A DNA stretch of 6,222 nt from Rickettsiales bacterium (GTDB lineage: Bacteria > Pseudomonadota > Alphaproteobacteria > TMED127). The notes under the pieces were generated by a model. That model searched no databases. It saw only the letters and a list, made by a program, of their open reading frames with translations, and was not told where the DNA came from. The position numbers and the translations under genes are program-made. This document shows positions 1 to 6,174 of this stretch, piece after piece. The stretch spans positions 36,989-43,210 of the forward strand of contig PARN01000026.1 of NCBI GenBank assembly GCA_002711515.1. Direction: 5' to 3'. Numbering within the stretch: position 1 is the stretch's first letter; each line of letters opens with the position of its first letter.

Positions 1-308
1 AGGTAAGAAAAATCGTGCTCATCCATAACTCTTTGCACCGCAAATCTTATGTGTTTATAAAGATGATCAAGATTGTTCGCAACCTCTCCACCATTTTTCA
101 TATCTAAACTATTCTGTAAGGCTATTGCAATTTTAGCAATTCTTACAGATTTTGATTTTATTTTTTCTGTACCTTTATCTAAACTTTCAAATTTCATAAG
201 ATCCTGAATATCCTTATGCATTTCATCAAGTAATTTTTTTATAACTAATACTGCTTTTTTTTGTTTGTCAGTTATTATTGAGTTTTCTATTTTTTCTATT
301 TTTTCCAT
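1..308 (-). CDS. fliS: Flagellin export chaperone FliS (partial, C-terminus off the window)
   Basis: This is the 5' part of a FliS-type chaperone, the cytosolic four-helix protein that binds the C-terminal helices of flagellin and holds it unpolymerised until export. 102 codons are visible before the left edge. Recognition rests on residues 62-103: IALQNSLDMKNGGEVANNL (62-80), then DHLYKHIRFA (81-90) and a DEHDFSYL tail. This is the SLD-x-x-x-GGE-x-A-x-NL-x-x-LY signature of FliS helices 3-4. The N-terminus is Lys/Glu-rich and divergent; the tyrosine-containing N-terminal motif usual in FliS is not evident. The ATG at 308 is chosen because an AAGGA ribosome binding site lies 7 nt upstream (316-320) and the nearby ATG at 313 is followed at once by a stop. 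It reads in the same direction as fliD but is separated from it by the oppositely oriented glycosyltransferase, so it probably needs its own promoter. FliS family members usually have about 120-145 residues, so little should be missing. Confidence 0.85.
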   Translation of the reverse strand, partial: MEKIEKIENSIITDKQKKAVLVIKKLLDEMHKDIQDLMKFESLDKGTEKIKSKSVRIAKIAIALQNSLDMKNGGEVANNLDHLYKHIRFAVQRVMDEHDFSY

Positions 309-325
309 TACATTTTCCTTTTTAA

Positions 326-354
326 AAGTTACTATATTTATAACGACGTATACT
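326..354 (+). promoter_or_regulatory. Possible sigma-70-type promoter of the glycosyltransferase gene
   Basis: A good -10 hexamer, TATACT, lies at 349-354 on the plus strand, 13 nt before the ATG at 368. No convincing -35 hexamer sits 16-18 nt upstream; AAGTTA at 326-331 is a poor match. The region is so A/T-rich that a chance match is likely. If real, it lies inside the -35/-10 spacer of the divergent fliS promoter, so the two could compete. Confidence 0.2.
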
Positions 355-366
355 AAATTTGTTTAA
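338..366 (-). promoter_or_regulatory. Putative flagellar (sigma-28-like) promoter of fliS
   Basis: On the minus strand TTAA (366-363) is followed after exactly 15 nt by GTCGTTAT (347-340) and an A/T run. The sigma-28 (FliA) consensus is TAAA-N15-GCCGATAA, so the spacing fits and the -10 part matches only partly. The same TTAA-N15-GTCGTT arrangement precedes fliD, and the GTCGTTAT part precedes flagellin 1. The predicted start would be near 333, leaving a leader of about 25 nt that contains the ribosome binding site. The sigma assignment is inference. Confidence 0.45.
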
Positions 367-367
367 T

Positions 368-1120
368 ATGCTTAAAGTCTTCATTGCACTTTCGACCTTT
401 AATAGAAAAAAAATAACAGAGTTATGCTTACATAATCTTTTACCAATTTTAAAAAAAGATGGAGCAGCAAAACTTGTAATTTATGATGATGCATCAACAA
501 AATATGATGAAAATTTTCTAAAAAAATTTTCCAATGAAGTTTTAAGATTTAGAATTTCAGGAGGAATTGAGAGATCTAGAGCAAGAGCATTTAGAGATTT
601 TATATTTATTTATAAAGATTATGATCTGTTTTATATGACTGATAATGATACAATTCATGATCCAAATTTCTTAAATATATTAAGAGGTATTTATGAAGCT
701 TCGTCGACAGGCTTTGAAAAAAAACTACCTATTGGACTTTTTAACAGTATCTTTCACTCTGATCGTAAAAATATCATTTTTGAAAATGAAACTTTATCAA
801 TTCGCAAGACCTGTCCTGGAGTAAGTCAATGCTATGATAGAGAAATGATAACAAAAATGGTTGAATTTCTTAATCTAAATCCTGAATATGAAACTCGTTA
901 TGGTTTTGACTATCATTGGCCTGCTTCACTGGGTGTACCATTTTTGCAAACCAAAACTTCATATTTAGAACATTTTAGTCGTGAAAAGGATGAAAAAGGT
1001 ATTCATTCCAGCTTTTCCGATGATATCATTAAGGATCTTGACAGAGATAGAGCGTTGACACCAACCCCTTTTTTAAAGGATATTCGTGATAAAATAATAA
1101 AAGAAATTATCGAGGATTAG
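368..1120 (+). CDS. GT-A fold glycosyltransferase, family 2-like; possible flagellin glycosyltransferase
   Basis: The 250-residue product looks like a small cytosolic nucleotide-sugar glycosyltransferase. Numbering from the ATG, the N-terminal beta strand KVFIALSTFNR (3-13) is followed by LVIYDDAS (36-43), the family 2 nucleotide-binding DD-x-S strand, and by LFYMTDNDTIHD (87-98), whose D92-N-D94 is the metal-binding DxD motif. An aromatic/acidic stretch, YGFDYHWPASLGV (178-190), is where acceptor-binding and base residues usually sit. I see no signal peptide or membrane helix. A TTG at 359 is in frame, but the ATG at 368 is preferred because the core strand begins directly after it; neither has a clear ribosome binding site. 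The gene is opposite in orientation to every neighbour, divergent from fliS and tail to tail with fliD, whose stop codon it overlaps. The setting suggests flagellin glycosylation (inference); acceptor and sugar cannot be read from sequence. Its base composition is very A/T-rich, but so is that of fliS. Confidence 0.75.
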   Translation: MLKVFIALSTFNRKKITELCLHNLLPILKKDGAAKLVIYDDASTKYDENFLKKFSNEVLRFRISGGIERSRARAFRDFIFIYKDYDLFYMTDNDTIHDPNFLNILRGIYEASSTGFEKKLPIGLFNSIFHSDRKNIIFENETLSIRKTCPGVSQCYDREMITKMVEFLNLNPEYETRYGFDYHWPASLGVPFLQTKTSYLEHFSREKDEKGIHSSFSDDIIKDLDRDRALTPTPFLKDIRDKIIKEIIED

Positions 1121-2775
1121 TCTTTATTTTCTAACATTGCAGTGAGCATATTTCCGGTCTCGTTAAATTGTGCAACAGTTGATTCCATAGCTGAATATTG
1201 TCTAGCATACCTCTCTGTTAATTTAGCAATTCTATCGTCGAGCTGAATTTTTTTATCAGCAACAGTTCTTAGTGTATCATTTAAGTTTTCTAATTTAGTG
1301 TCAATAATACTGTTAAATTTTAAATAGGTATCCAGCTTTTCAGTTAACCTATTCAAAAAACTTTTTCCATAAAAAACAGTACCCGAAGTCACACCGCTCC
1401 CATTAGTGACTTCAATTTGAATACCCTGCGGGTTACCAGAAGAAACTGAATAAATATCGCCACTTTTTGTTGCTGATACTCCACCTATTGTATGGTTAGT
1501 TCCATCAGTGGAAAATGCATAACTTCCTGGTTGAGTGTTAACAAAATCAAATCTTGTCAACGTGATATTAGAATCACTGCTTGAAATATTATTTGTAAAA
1601 AAAGCTCTTACTGCTTCTGGATTTGCCTTGAATTGTTGCTCCATTTTTTTTGCATCAAATGAAATTGATCCATCCCTATTCGTTGAAATTCCTAGATTTG
1701 ACAAATAATACGGGCCACCCTCATATCCACCTAACTCTAAGGAAGACATTTCTCTTAAATCTTTTTGAACATTTCTTAATGTGCTATCGCCTATTAATGC
1801 TCCATCATTTTCATTATCAACCTGATCATTAGCACCCATTGCTTGTAAACTTGTATTTACCTCGTTATATGTGGCTACGTAACCTTCTAAAAGAGTTTGG
1901 ACACCGTCTAAATCAACCTGGCTTGAAATGCTAATTGCACTACCCGAGGTTTTTTTTAAATCCAAAGTGAAACCTTCAAATAAATCATCAACAGAATTTG
2001 AAGTTCTTGTCATCGAAATTCCATCAACAGTAAATGCTGCGTTAACTCCTGAAACTCTTTGAGTAAGTTGGGCACCATCGGTTGTATCATAGGCGTATGC
2101 TGGTGTTCCGTGGCTATCAGTTACCTTCATTTCATTAGATGCACCTGATTCACTTTTGAGCATTAACATATAATTTGTACCATCAAAAATAATAGAAGCT
2201 AATACATCTTTCTCGCCATCATTATCTGAATCAGTTGCAGCAGTATTTATTAAATCTCTTAATTCCATAAGTGTGGTTGAGGATGAAGTAGAAACTGAAA
2301 TTTGATCTTGTCCATTTGATGTAAAACTTTGCCCTCCCCCAGCAGTTGGGTCAGCAGACCATGTTCCAAAATTTATTGTTAAATTTCTTTGGCCAACTGT
2401 AGCTGTTGTTGAGTTATAAGATGGGCCAGTAAGAGTATGTGTTGTAGCTAAGGTAGTAACCGTTAAACTGGAATTTATAGTTGAACCCGCTTTCGACCCT
2501 GAGGCAGTCAATGTTGCAACTGTTGAATCTGAACTCGAACCAACGAAACCAAATTGTTGTTGAGATTGAATATTTTCGGCTATATCCTTAAAGTCTTTTA
2601 AATTACTTTTAAGTATAGCAAGTGCTGAAATCTTATCTTTGGTATCTTCTTCTAGATTCTTTAAATTTTCTTTTTGAGGTGCTGAATCAGCTTCTACTAA
2701 TGCAGTAATAAGCTCGTTAGTATTAATACCTGAGCCAACGCCTATCTTCGATAATATTTCAGTTTTAGCAGCCAT
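1117..2775 (-). CDS. fliD: Flagellar filament cap protein FliD (hook-associated protein 2)
   Basis: FliD forms the cap at the distal filament tip under which exported flagellin folds and polymerises. The 552-residue product is full length and has no cysteine. The N-terminal FliD domain starts at ILSKIGVGSGINTNELITAL (7-26) and continues as a coiled coil to about residue 73. A flagellin/hook IN-like segment spans about 168-212. The C-terminal FliD domain starts at AAFTVDGISMTRTSNSVDD (246-264) and includes GALIGDSTLRNVQKDLREM (325-343), LSNLGISTNRDGSISFD (358-374) and the final heptad-rich helix (about 470-548). Residues 182-190 read DSDNDGEKD, a DxDxDGxxD calcium-loop pattern. The ATG at 2775 has AGGA at 2783-2780, only about 4 nt upstream, which is tight. 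The long flagellin ends 42 nt upstream, and no flaG lies between them, unlike the common flagellin-flaG-fliD-fliS order. The stop overlaps that of the convergent glycosyltransferase. Confidence 0.95.
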   Translation of the reverse strand: MAAKTEILSKIGVGSGINTNELITALVEADSAPQKENLKNLEEDTKDKISALAILKSNLKDFKDIAENIQSQQQFGFVGSSSDSTVATLTASGSKAGSTINSSLTVTTLATTHTLTGPSYNSTTATVGQRNLTINFGTWSADPTAGGGQSFTSNGQDQISVSTSSSTTLMELRDLINTAATDSDNDGEKDVLASIIFDGTNYMLMLKSESGASNEMKVTDSHGTPAYAYDTTDGAQLTQRVSGVNAAFTVDGISMTRTSNSVDDLFEGFTLDLKKTSGSAISISSQVDLDGVQTLLEGYVATYNEVNTSLQAMGANDQVDNENDGALIGDSTLRNVQKDLREMSSLELGGYEGGPYYLSNLGISTNRDGSISFDAKKMEQQFKANPEAVRAFFTNNISSSDSNITLTRFDFVNTQPGSYAFSTDGTNHTIGGVSATKSGDIYSVSSGNPQGIQIEVTNGSGVTSGTVFYGKSFLNRLTEKLDTYLKFNSIIDTKLENLNDTLRTVADKKIQLDDRIAKLTERYARQYSAMESTVAQFNETGNMLTAMLENKD

Positions 2776-2788
2776 TTTTTCCTATTTA

Positions 2789-2817
2789 TTTAAACGACTA
2801 AAACAGATTTTCATTAA
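2789..2817 (-). promoter_or_regulatory. Putative flagellar (sigma-28-like) promoter of fliD
   Basis: The minus strand shows TTAA (2817-2814), 15 nt, then GTCGTTTA (2798-2791) and an A/T run, in the same arrangement and spacing as upstream of fliS. The -35-like part directly follows the stop codon of the long flagellin. A start 6-7 nt past the -10 would leave a leader of only about 10 nt, beginning close to the ribosome binding site. That is unusually short and weakens the call. Read-through from the long flagellin, with no visible terminator between, is a likely additional source of fliD mRNA. Confidence 0.4.
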
Positions 2818-4383
2818 TTACTGGAATAATACCAGAACATTCTGCATTGTTCTAGACGCCTGTGCCACCATGTTCATAGCAGATTGTTGTAAAATTTGTG
2901 ATTTAGATAAGTTTGCTGATTCTAAAGCAAAGTCAGCATCTACAATTCTTGCTCTAGATGCCCTCTGGTTTTGAGAAACATTAGTCAAGTTATCAATAAC
3001 AACATTCATTCTACTCATTATGGCACCAAATTTTGCTCTTTCCATATGAATTCTATCTAGTGCTCTGTCGACAACCTTGAGTGCATCAACTGCACCGGTA
3101 AGTGTTCTAAGATCTATAGACGACACTTTGTTGAGTGTTGCAGCACCAGGGCTTGCCTCATACAATCCTCCACCAGAGTTTCCAACAATCGTAAATGTCT
3201 GGGACGAATGGAATTTTAATTGTCCAGAAAATCTAATTGAGTCACTATTACCGCTATTATGGTCTTGATCAAGTACATTCTTTCCAGTACCTGAAACATC
3301 CTGATCCATATTCAAAGCGGTAGCTATCATTTTTGTATTTATACTATCACCTACACTTGCGAAGTTTAGATTTTGGATAACAACGTCTTCACCTTCGTCT
3401 TGAACTAATATGACATTTGATCTGTCAGCACTCAAAGTACTTCTAATACCTGTAATGCTAGTGTAGGCATTTAGTTGATCTCTTAAATTAGTTAAATCTG
3501 AAGTTCCGGCAGTTGTACCAAGAGTGACAGTTGCAGAAATTGCTTGTGCTGTAGAATTTTTCCCAAAAAGATCGAATCCAACTACATGGCTGCCATTAGC
3601 ATCCGTACTCAACATTTCCAATTTAATGGTTGTCATCGCTGTAGCGCTTACTCCTGTTGAATCAAATTTAGCATTAACTAATTCTACAATTTCCTTGGCT
3701 GTATTATCATCAGCAATATTTATTGTTGATGTACCAACCAGACCAGTAATAGTTATGTCATCATCGTCATCAATTAAACTTGAAATACCTGCAGCTGTAG
3801 CACCAGTAGTACCTTCAGCAGCTAAACTATTTGCAGACCCAGCTGATTCTAAAACATCAGTTTCACTCTGATAAGCTCCTAAATTATCTGTTCTTAAATT
3901 TGCTACAGAAATTACTGCTTTTTCTCTTTCATTGGAACCAATCTGAAAACGTCTGTCAGCAAATGTTCCATCAAGAACTGCGATTTCGTTAAATGTTGTA
4001 TCTCTCGCAACTCTATCCATTTCTTCTAAAAGTTGATTAGCTTCTGTTTGTAAATAAATTCTTTGTTCAGCATTTAAGATGTCGGTTGCAGCTTGGATTG
4101 ATAGTTCACGAATTCTTTGGAGAGCTTGGGAGTGTTCATCTAGGGCACCTTCGGCAACTTGAGCCATTGATAAAACATCAGCAGCATTTCTTATTGACAT
4201 GTCAAGAGCTCTGATGGTTGCTGTCATTCTGTCGCTGATTGCTGCACCTGCAGCGTCGTCACCAGCACTATTAATTCTTTTACCGGATGAGATTCGCTCC
4301 ATTGCTCTGAGCATATCCCTTTCGGTTTTTAAGAGACTCTTCATTGAAGCAGAAGTCCCCATGCTTGTGTTAATTCCCGGCAT
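2818..4383 (-). CDS. Flagellin, long form with a large variable domain
   Basis: This 521-residue flagellin is a structural subunit of the filament. The conserved N-terminal D0/D1 part (about 1-168) includes RISSGKRINSAGDDAAGAAI (30-49), LQRIRELSIQ (88-97) and FNEIAVLDG (131-139). The C-terminal D1/D0 part (about 421-521) includes SRARIVDADFALESANLSKS (476-495) and ends in NVLVLFQ. The middle is a surface-exposed variable domain with two flagellin IN-like repeats: DITITGLVGTSTINIADDN (209-227) running to TGVSATA (243-249), and LNAYTSITGIRSTLS (304-318) running to GEDVVIQNLNF (331-341). A run of five Asp (205-209) precedes the first. There is no Cys or Trp. The ATG at 4383 has GGAGAG 8 nt upstream. 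It is separated from the short flagellins by a terminator and has its own sigma-54 promoter, so it is an independent unit, probably continuing into fliD. Residues 89-94, QRIREL, match the TLR5-contact segment of Salmonella FliC in sequence type and numbering. Confidence 0.95.
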   Translation of the reverse strand: MPGINTSMGTSASMKSLLKTERDMLRAMERISSGKRINSAGDDAAGAAISDRMTATIRALDMSIRNAADVLSMAQVAEGALDEHSQALQRIRELSIQAATDILNAEQRIYLQTEANQLLEEMDRVARDTTFNEIAVLDGTFADRRFQIGSNEREKAVISVANLRTDNLGAYQSETDVLESAGSANSLAAEGTTGATAAGISSLIDDDDDITITGLVGTSTINIADDNTAKEIVELVNAKFDSTGVSATAMTTIKLEMLSTDANGSHVVGFDLFGKNSTAQAISATVTLGTTAGTSDLTNLRDQLNAYTSITGIRSTLSADRSNVILVQDEGEDVVIQNLNFASVGDSINTKMIATALNMDQDVSGTGKNVLDQDHNSGNSDSIRFSGQLKFHSSQTFTIVGNSGGGLYEASPGAATLNKVSSIDLRTLTGAVDALKVVDRALDRIHMERAKFGAIMSRMNVVIDNLTNVSQNQRASRARIVDADFALESANLSKSQILQQSAMNMVAQASRTMQNVLVLFQ

Positions 4384-4429
4384 CTTATATTCTCTCCGTT
4401 AAATTCATATAATTTTCCATGAAAATATC

Positions 4430-4445
4430 TGCAAATAAGGTGCCA
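4430..4445 (-). promoter_or_regulatory. Sigma-54 (RpoN) promoter of the long flagellin
   Basis: The minus strand reads TGGCACC-TTAT-TTGCA, matching the consensus TGGCACG-N4-TTGCW at all but one defined position, with the required 10 nt between the -24 GG (4444-4443) and the -12 GC (4432-4431). The predicted start is near 4419, giving a leader of about 36 nt with a GGAGAG ribosome binding site. Sigma-54 promoters need an activator ATPase such as the FlrC/FleR or FlbD family; no such gene is in the window and I could not identify the enhancer site. Location upstream of a flagellin and the intact spacing make this a strong call. Confidence 0.85.
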
Positions 4446-4478
4446 AAAAAAAAGGGATAAGTTAAAAAAACTTATCCC
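4445..4478 (-). terminator. Rho-independent terminator of the short-flagellin operon
   Basis: On the minus strand a perfect 10-bp stem, GGGATAAGTT with AACTTATCCC, closes a 5-nt loop (4454-4478) and runs straight into nine T residues (4453-4445). It begins 29 nt after the stop codon of short flagellin 2. The plus-strand side has only a short broken T tract, so it works mainly for minus-strand transcripts. Its T tract ends on the first base of the sigma-54 -24 element of the next unit. Confidence 0.9.
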
Positions 4479-4507
4479 CTTTAATTCATACTATATATAG
4501 TGGTTTT

Positions 4508-5308
4508 CTACTGTAGTACCGCCAATATAGCTGATTGTGCATTATTAGCTTGGGCAGCCATTGATAATGCAGCTTGGTTCAAAATTGAATTTTTAGTCAA
4601 TTCTGCAGTCTCAAGAGCGAAATCAGTGTCAATTAATCTTGCACCAGTAGCCGCTAAATTTGCTGAGGTTGAACTGGCTGCACCTTGAAAGGCTTTCAGC
4701 GCTGTTAAATCAGCTGCTATTTCTCCCAATGATTGTGCAACTGTACCCAACATTGTATTTGCTGTAGTATCTGCACCGGCAGCTAGTGTAATACCATTCA
4801 TTGCAGCAATGATAGTTCCAGGACCAGTAGTGTGCGTAGTTCCTGAAGCTTGACCTGCATAGGCAACTGCTACGGATTTAGAAGCAGCACTGTCAACAAC
4901 TTCTACAGTATTGAAGTCAGTTTCATTAAGAATGCTATCAATTGCATCACCGATAGATTCCGCCTCTGAATTAAGAGCACCAAGTTGTGCAGAACTCAAA
5001 AGTGCAGTATTGTCAGCAGCAATACCAAGTTCAAATAATCTTTGTCCAAGGTTTGCAACCTCTAAAAGTACACTTTCACCCATTTGCAAATATGAAATAC
5101 CGTCTTCGACATTTCTTGCAGCAGCAGCGTGAGATGCACTTAATGAATTGTGAAGAGTACCAGTTGAGTAACCGGCAGCATCGCCACCGTACATAGCTCG
5201 TACTCCTGTTGATAATCTAGCAATGGACTCATTCATACCGTGTCTAGCTTTAGAAGCTGCGGCAGCGGCCATATTTGCGCCAATTGCAATATTAGAAACT
5301 GAAGGCAT
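4508..5308 (-). CDS. Short flagellin 2 (core D0/D1 only, divergent)
   Basis: This 266-residue flagellin consists of the D0/D1 core with only a small central linker (about 137-190), so it lacks the D2/D3 domains of the long flagellin. Visible hallmarks are SIARLSTGVRAMYGGDAAG (28-46), where GGD replaces the usual -DD-, RNVEDGISYLQMGESVLLEV (65-84), and the C-terminus DTDFALETAELTKNSILNQA (227-246) ending in ILAVLQ. Two usually conserved spots are altered. Residues 90-97 read RLFELGIA, with Phe where flagellins usually have Arg (92), and DFNTVEVV (131-138) replaces the common FNGVQLL-type segment. There is no Cys. The ATG at 5308 has a strong ribosome binding site (TAGGAGAT). It follows short flagellin 1 by 22 nt with no promoter or terminator between, so the two are co-transcribed; a terminator follows. 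It may be a minor or position-specific filament subunit (inference). Confidence 0.92.
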   Translation of the reverse strand: MPSVSNIAIGANMAAAAASKARHGMNESIARLSTGVRAMYGGDAAGYSTGTLHNSLSASHAAAARNVEDGISYLQMGESVLLEVANLGQRLFELGIAADNTALLSSAQLGALNSEAESIGDAIDSILNETDFNTVEVVDSAASKSVAVAYAGQASGTTHTTGPGTIIAAMNGITLAAGADTTANTMLGTVAQSLGEIAADLTALKAFQGAASSTSANLAATGARLIDTDFALETAELTKNSILNQAALSMAAQANNAQSAILAVLQ

Positions 5309-5319
5309 TTTTATCTCCT
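5286..5319 (-). repeat. Translation-start repeat, copy in short flagellin 2
   Basis: The 34 nt covering the ribosome binding site, ATG and first codons match 6112-6145 of short flagellin 1 at 33 of 34 positions (5309 differs from 6135). The identity covers non-coding bases as well as codons, so it reflects recent tandem duplication or selection on the start region. Confidence 0.85.
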
Positions 5320-5330
5320 ATTCTTGTTAT

Positions 5331-6134
5331 TTATTGTATAACGGTTAATATTGCCTGTTGTGCTTGGTTAGCCTGAGCCACCATAGCCATTGCAGACTGG
5401 TTTAGTATTGCGGCTTTTGTAAGATTAGCCGTTTCCAAAGCATAATCGGTGTCTTGAATTCTGGAAGCAGCAGCTTTTAAGTTTGCAGCCGATGAATTTG
5501 CAACAGCTTGGAAACCTTTAAGTGCGGCCATACCAGCAGCGACTTCACCTAGTGATGTAGCAACATTACCTAATGCTGAATCAGCACTACCATCAACACC
5601 TGATGCTCCGGTAATATTATCAGTGTTTTTAATATCAATAGTTGTCGCAGTACCAACTGTAAAAGTAGTACCCTGATCGTTGATACCAATAGCTACAGCA
5701 CCACCGCCAGCAACACTACCGACTAATTGGACACCATTGAATTTTACGTTATCAGCAATACCGTCAATAGCATCACCAATAGCTGTGGCTTCAGCGTTTA
5801 ACGCAGCTCTATCGTTATCGGTTAATAAAGCTGTATTACCAAACTGAATACCTAATTCACGAAGTCTTGTTGTTAAAGCAGCAATCTCAAGTAATAAAGA
5901 TTCTGCTGATTGTAGAAAAGAAATACCGTCTTCTGCATTACGTGCAGCAACGGCAAAACTAGCCCCTCGTGCTCCCAATGAATTTGCAACTGATTGACCA
6001 GCAGCATCACCGCCATACATTGACCTGATACCAGTGGATAACCTTGCAATTGATTCATTCATCTGGTGACGTGCCTTTTGAGCGGCAGCGCCAGCCATAG
6101 CAGCACCAACGGCAATATTAGAAACTGAAGGCAT
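5331..6134 (-). CDS. Short flagellin 1 (core D0/D1 only)
   Basis: This 267-residue flagellin is the promoter-proximal gene of the short-flagellin pair. It shows the flagellin N-terminal helices with SIARLSTGIRSMYGGDAAG (28-46), AARNAEDGISFLQSAESLLL (63-82), RLRELGIQ (90-97) and KFNGVQLVG (131-139). A small Gly/Thr-rich linker (about 140-188) takes the place of outer domains. The C-terminus is DTDYALETANLTKAAILNQS (228-247), ending in QQAILTVIQ. The first 35 residues match short flagellin 2 at 30 positions, so the two are tandem paralogues, both far from the long flagellin. The family-typical DD of the N-terminal signature is GD here. This copy keeps Arg92 and the FNG segment and so looks the more conventional of the pair, perhaps a main subunit. 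There is no Cys. The ATG at 6134 has a strong ribosome binding site, AAGGAGAT (6146-6139), and a leader that may be about 70 nt long. Confidence 0.93.
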   Translation of the reverse strand: MPSVSNIAVGAAMAGAAAQKARHQMNESIARLSTGIRSMYGGDAAGQSVANSLGARGASFAVAARNAEDGISFLQSAESLLLEIAALTTRLRELGIQFGNTALLTDNDRAALNAEATAIGDAIDGIADNVKFNGVQLVGSVAGGGAVAIGINDQGTTFTVGTATTIDIKNTDNITGASGVDGSADSALGNVATSLGEVAAGMAALKGFQAVANSSAANLKAAASRIQDTDYALETANLTKAAILNQSAMAMVAQANQAQQAILTVIQ

Positions 6135-6145
6135 GTTTATCTCCT
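6112..6145 (-). repeat. Translation-start repeat, copy in short flagellin 1
   Basis: This is the partner of the repeat at 5286-5319, with a single difference at 6135. It includes the ribosome binding site, the start codon and the first codons (MPSVSNI). Confidence 0.85.
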
Positions 6146-6174
6146 TTTTTAATCATTAACTTACAGTTATTATC

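Noticed and set aside
359..367. TTG at 359 as the glycosyltransferase start
   Set aside because: It has no ribosome binding site, and the in-frame ATG three codons later directly precedes the conserved first beta strand.
368..1120. Low G+C of the glycosyltransferase as proof of horizontal transfer
   Set aside because: A sample of it (421-480) is about 27% G+C against about 37% in a flagellin sample (5401-5460), but a fliS sample (181-240) is about 23%. The flagellins are probably the exception, through codon bias.
3524..3871. 115-codon open frame antisense to the long flagellin
   Set aside because: It is antisense to a clear flagellin, has no ribosome binding site or recognisable domain, and is explained by the complement of Ser/Ala/Thr-rich codons. 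The other antisense frames at 1650-1832, 3077-3268, 4199-4402, 4500-4688 and 4911-5196 fail for the same reason.
4412..4426. Inverted repeat ATTTTC-CAT-GAAAAT in the long-flagellin leader as an RNA hairpin
   Set aside because: The predicted sigma-54 start (about 4419) falls inside it, so only half would be transcribed. It is also short and A/T-rich.
5873..6058. 61-codon frame on the same strand inside short flagellin 1
   Set aside because: It lies wholly inside the flagellin coding sequence in another frame, with no start signal or family resemblance.
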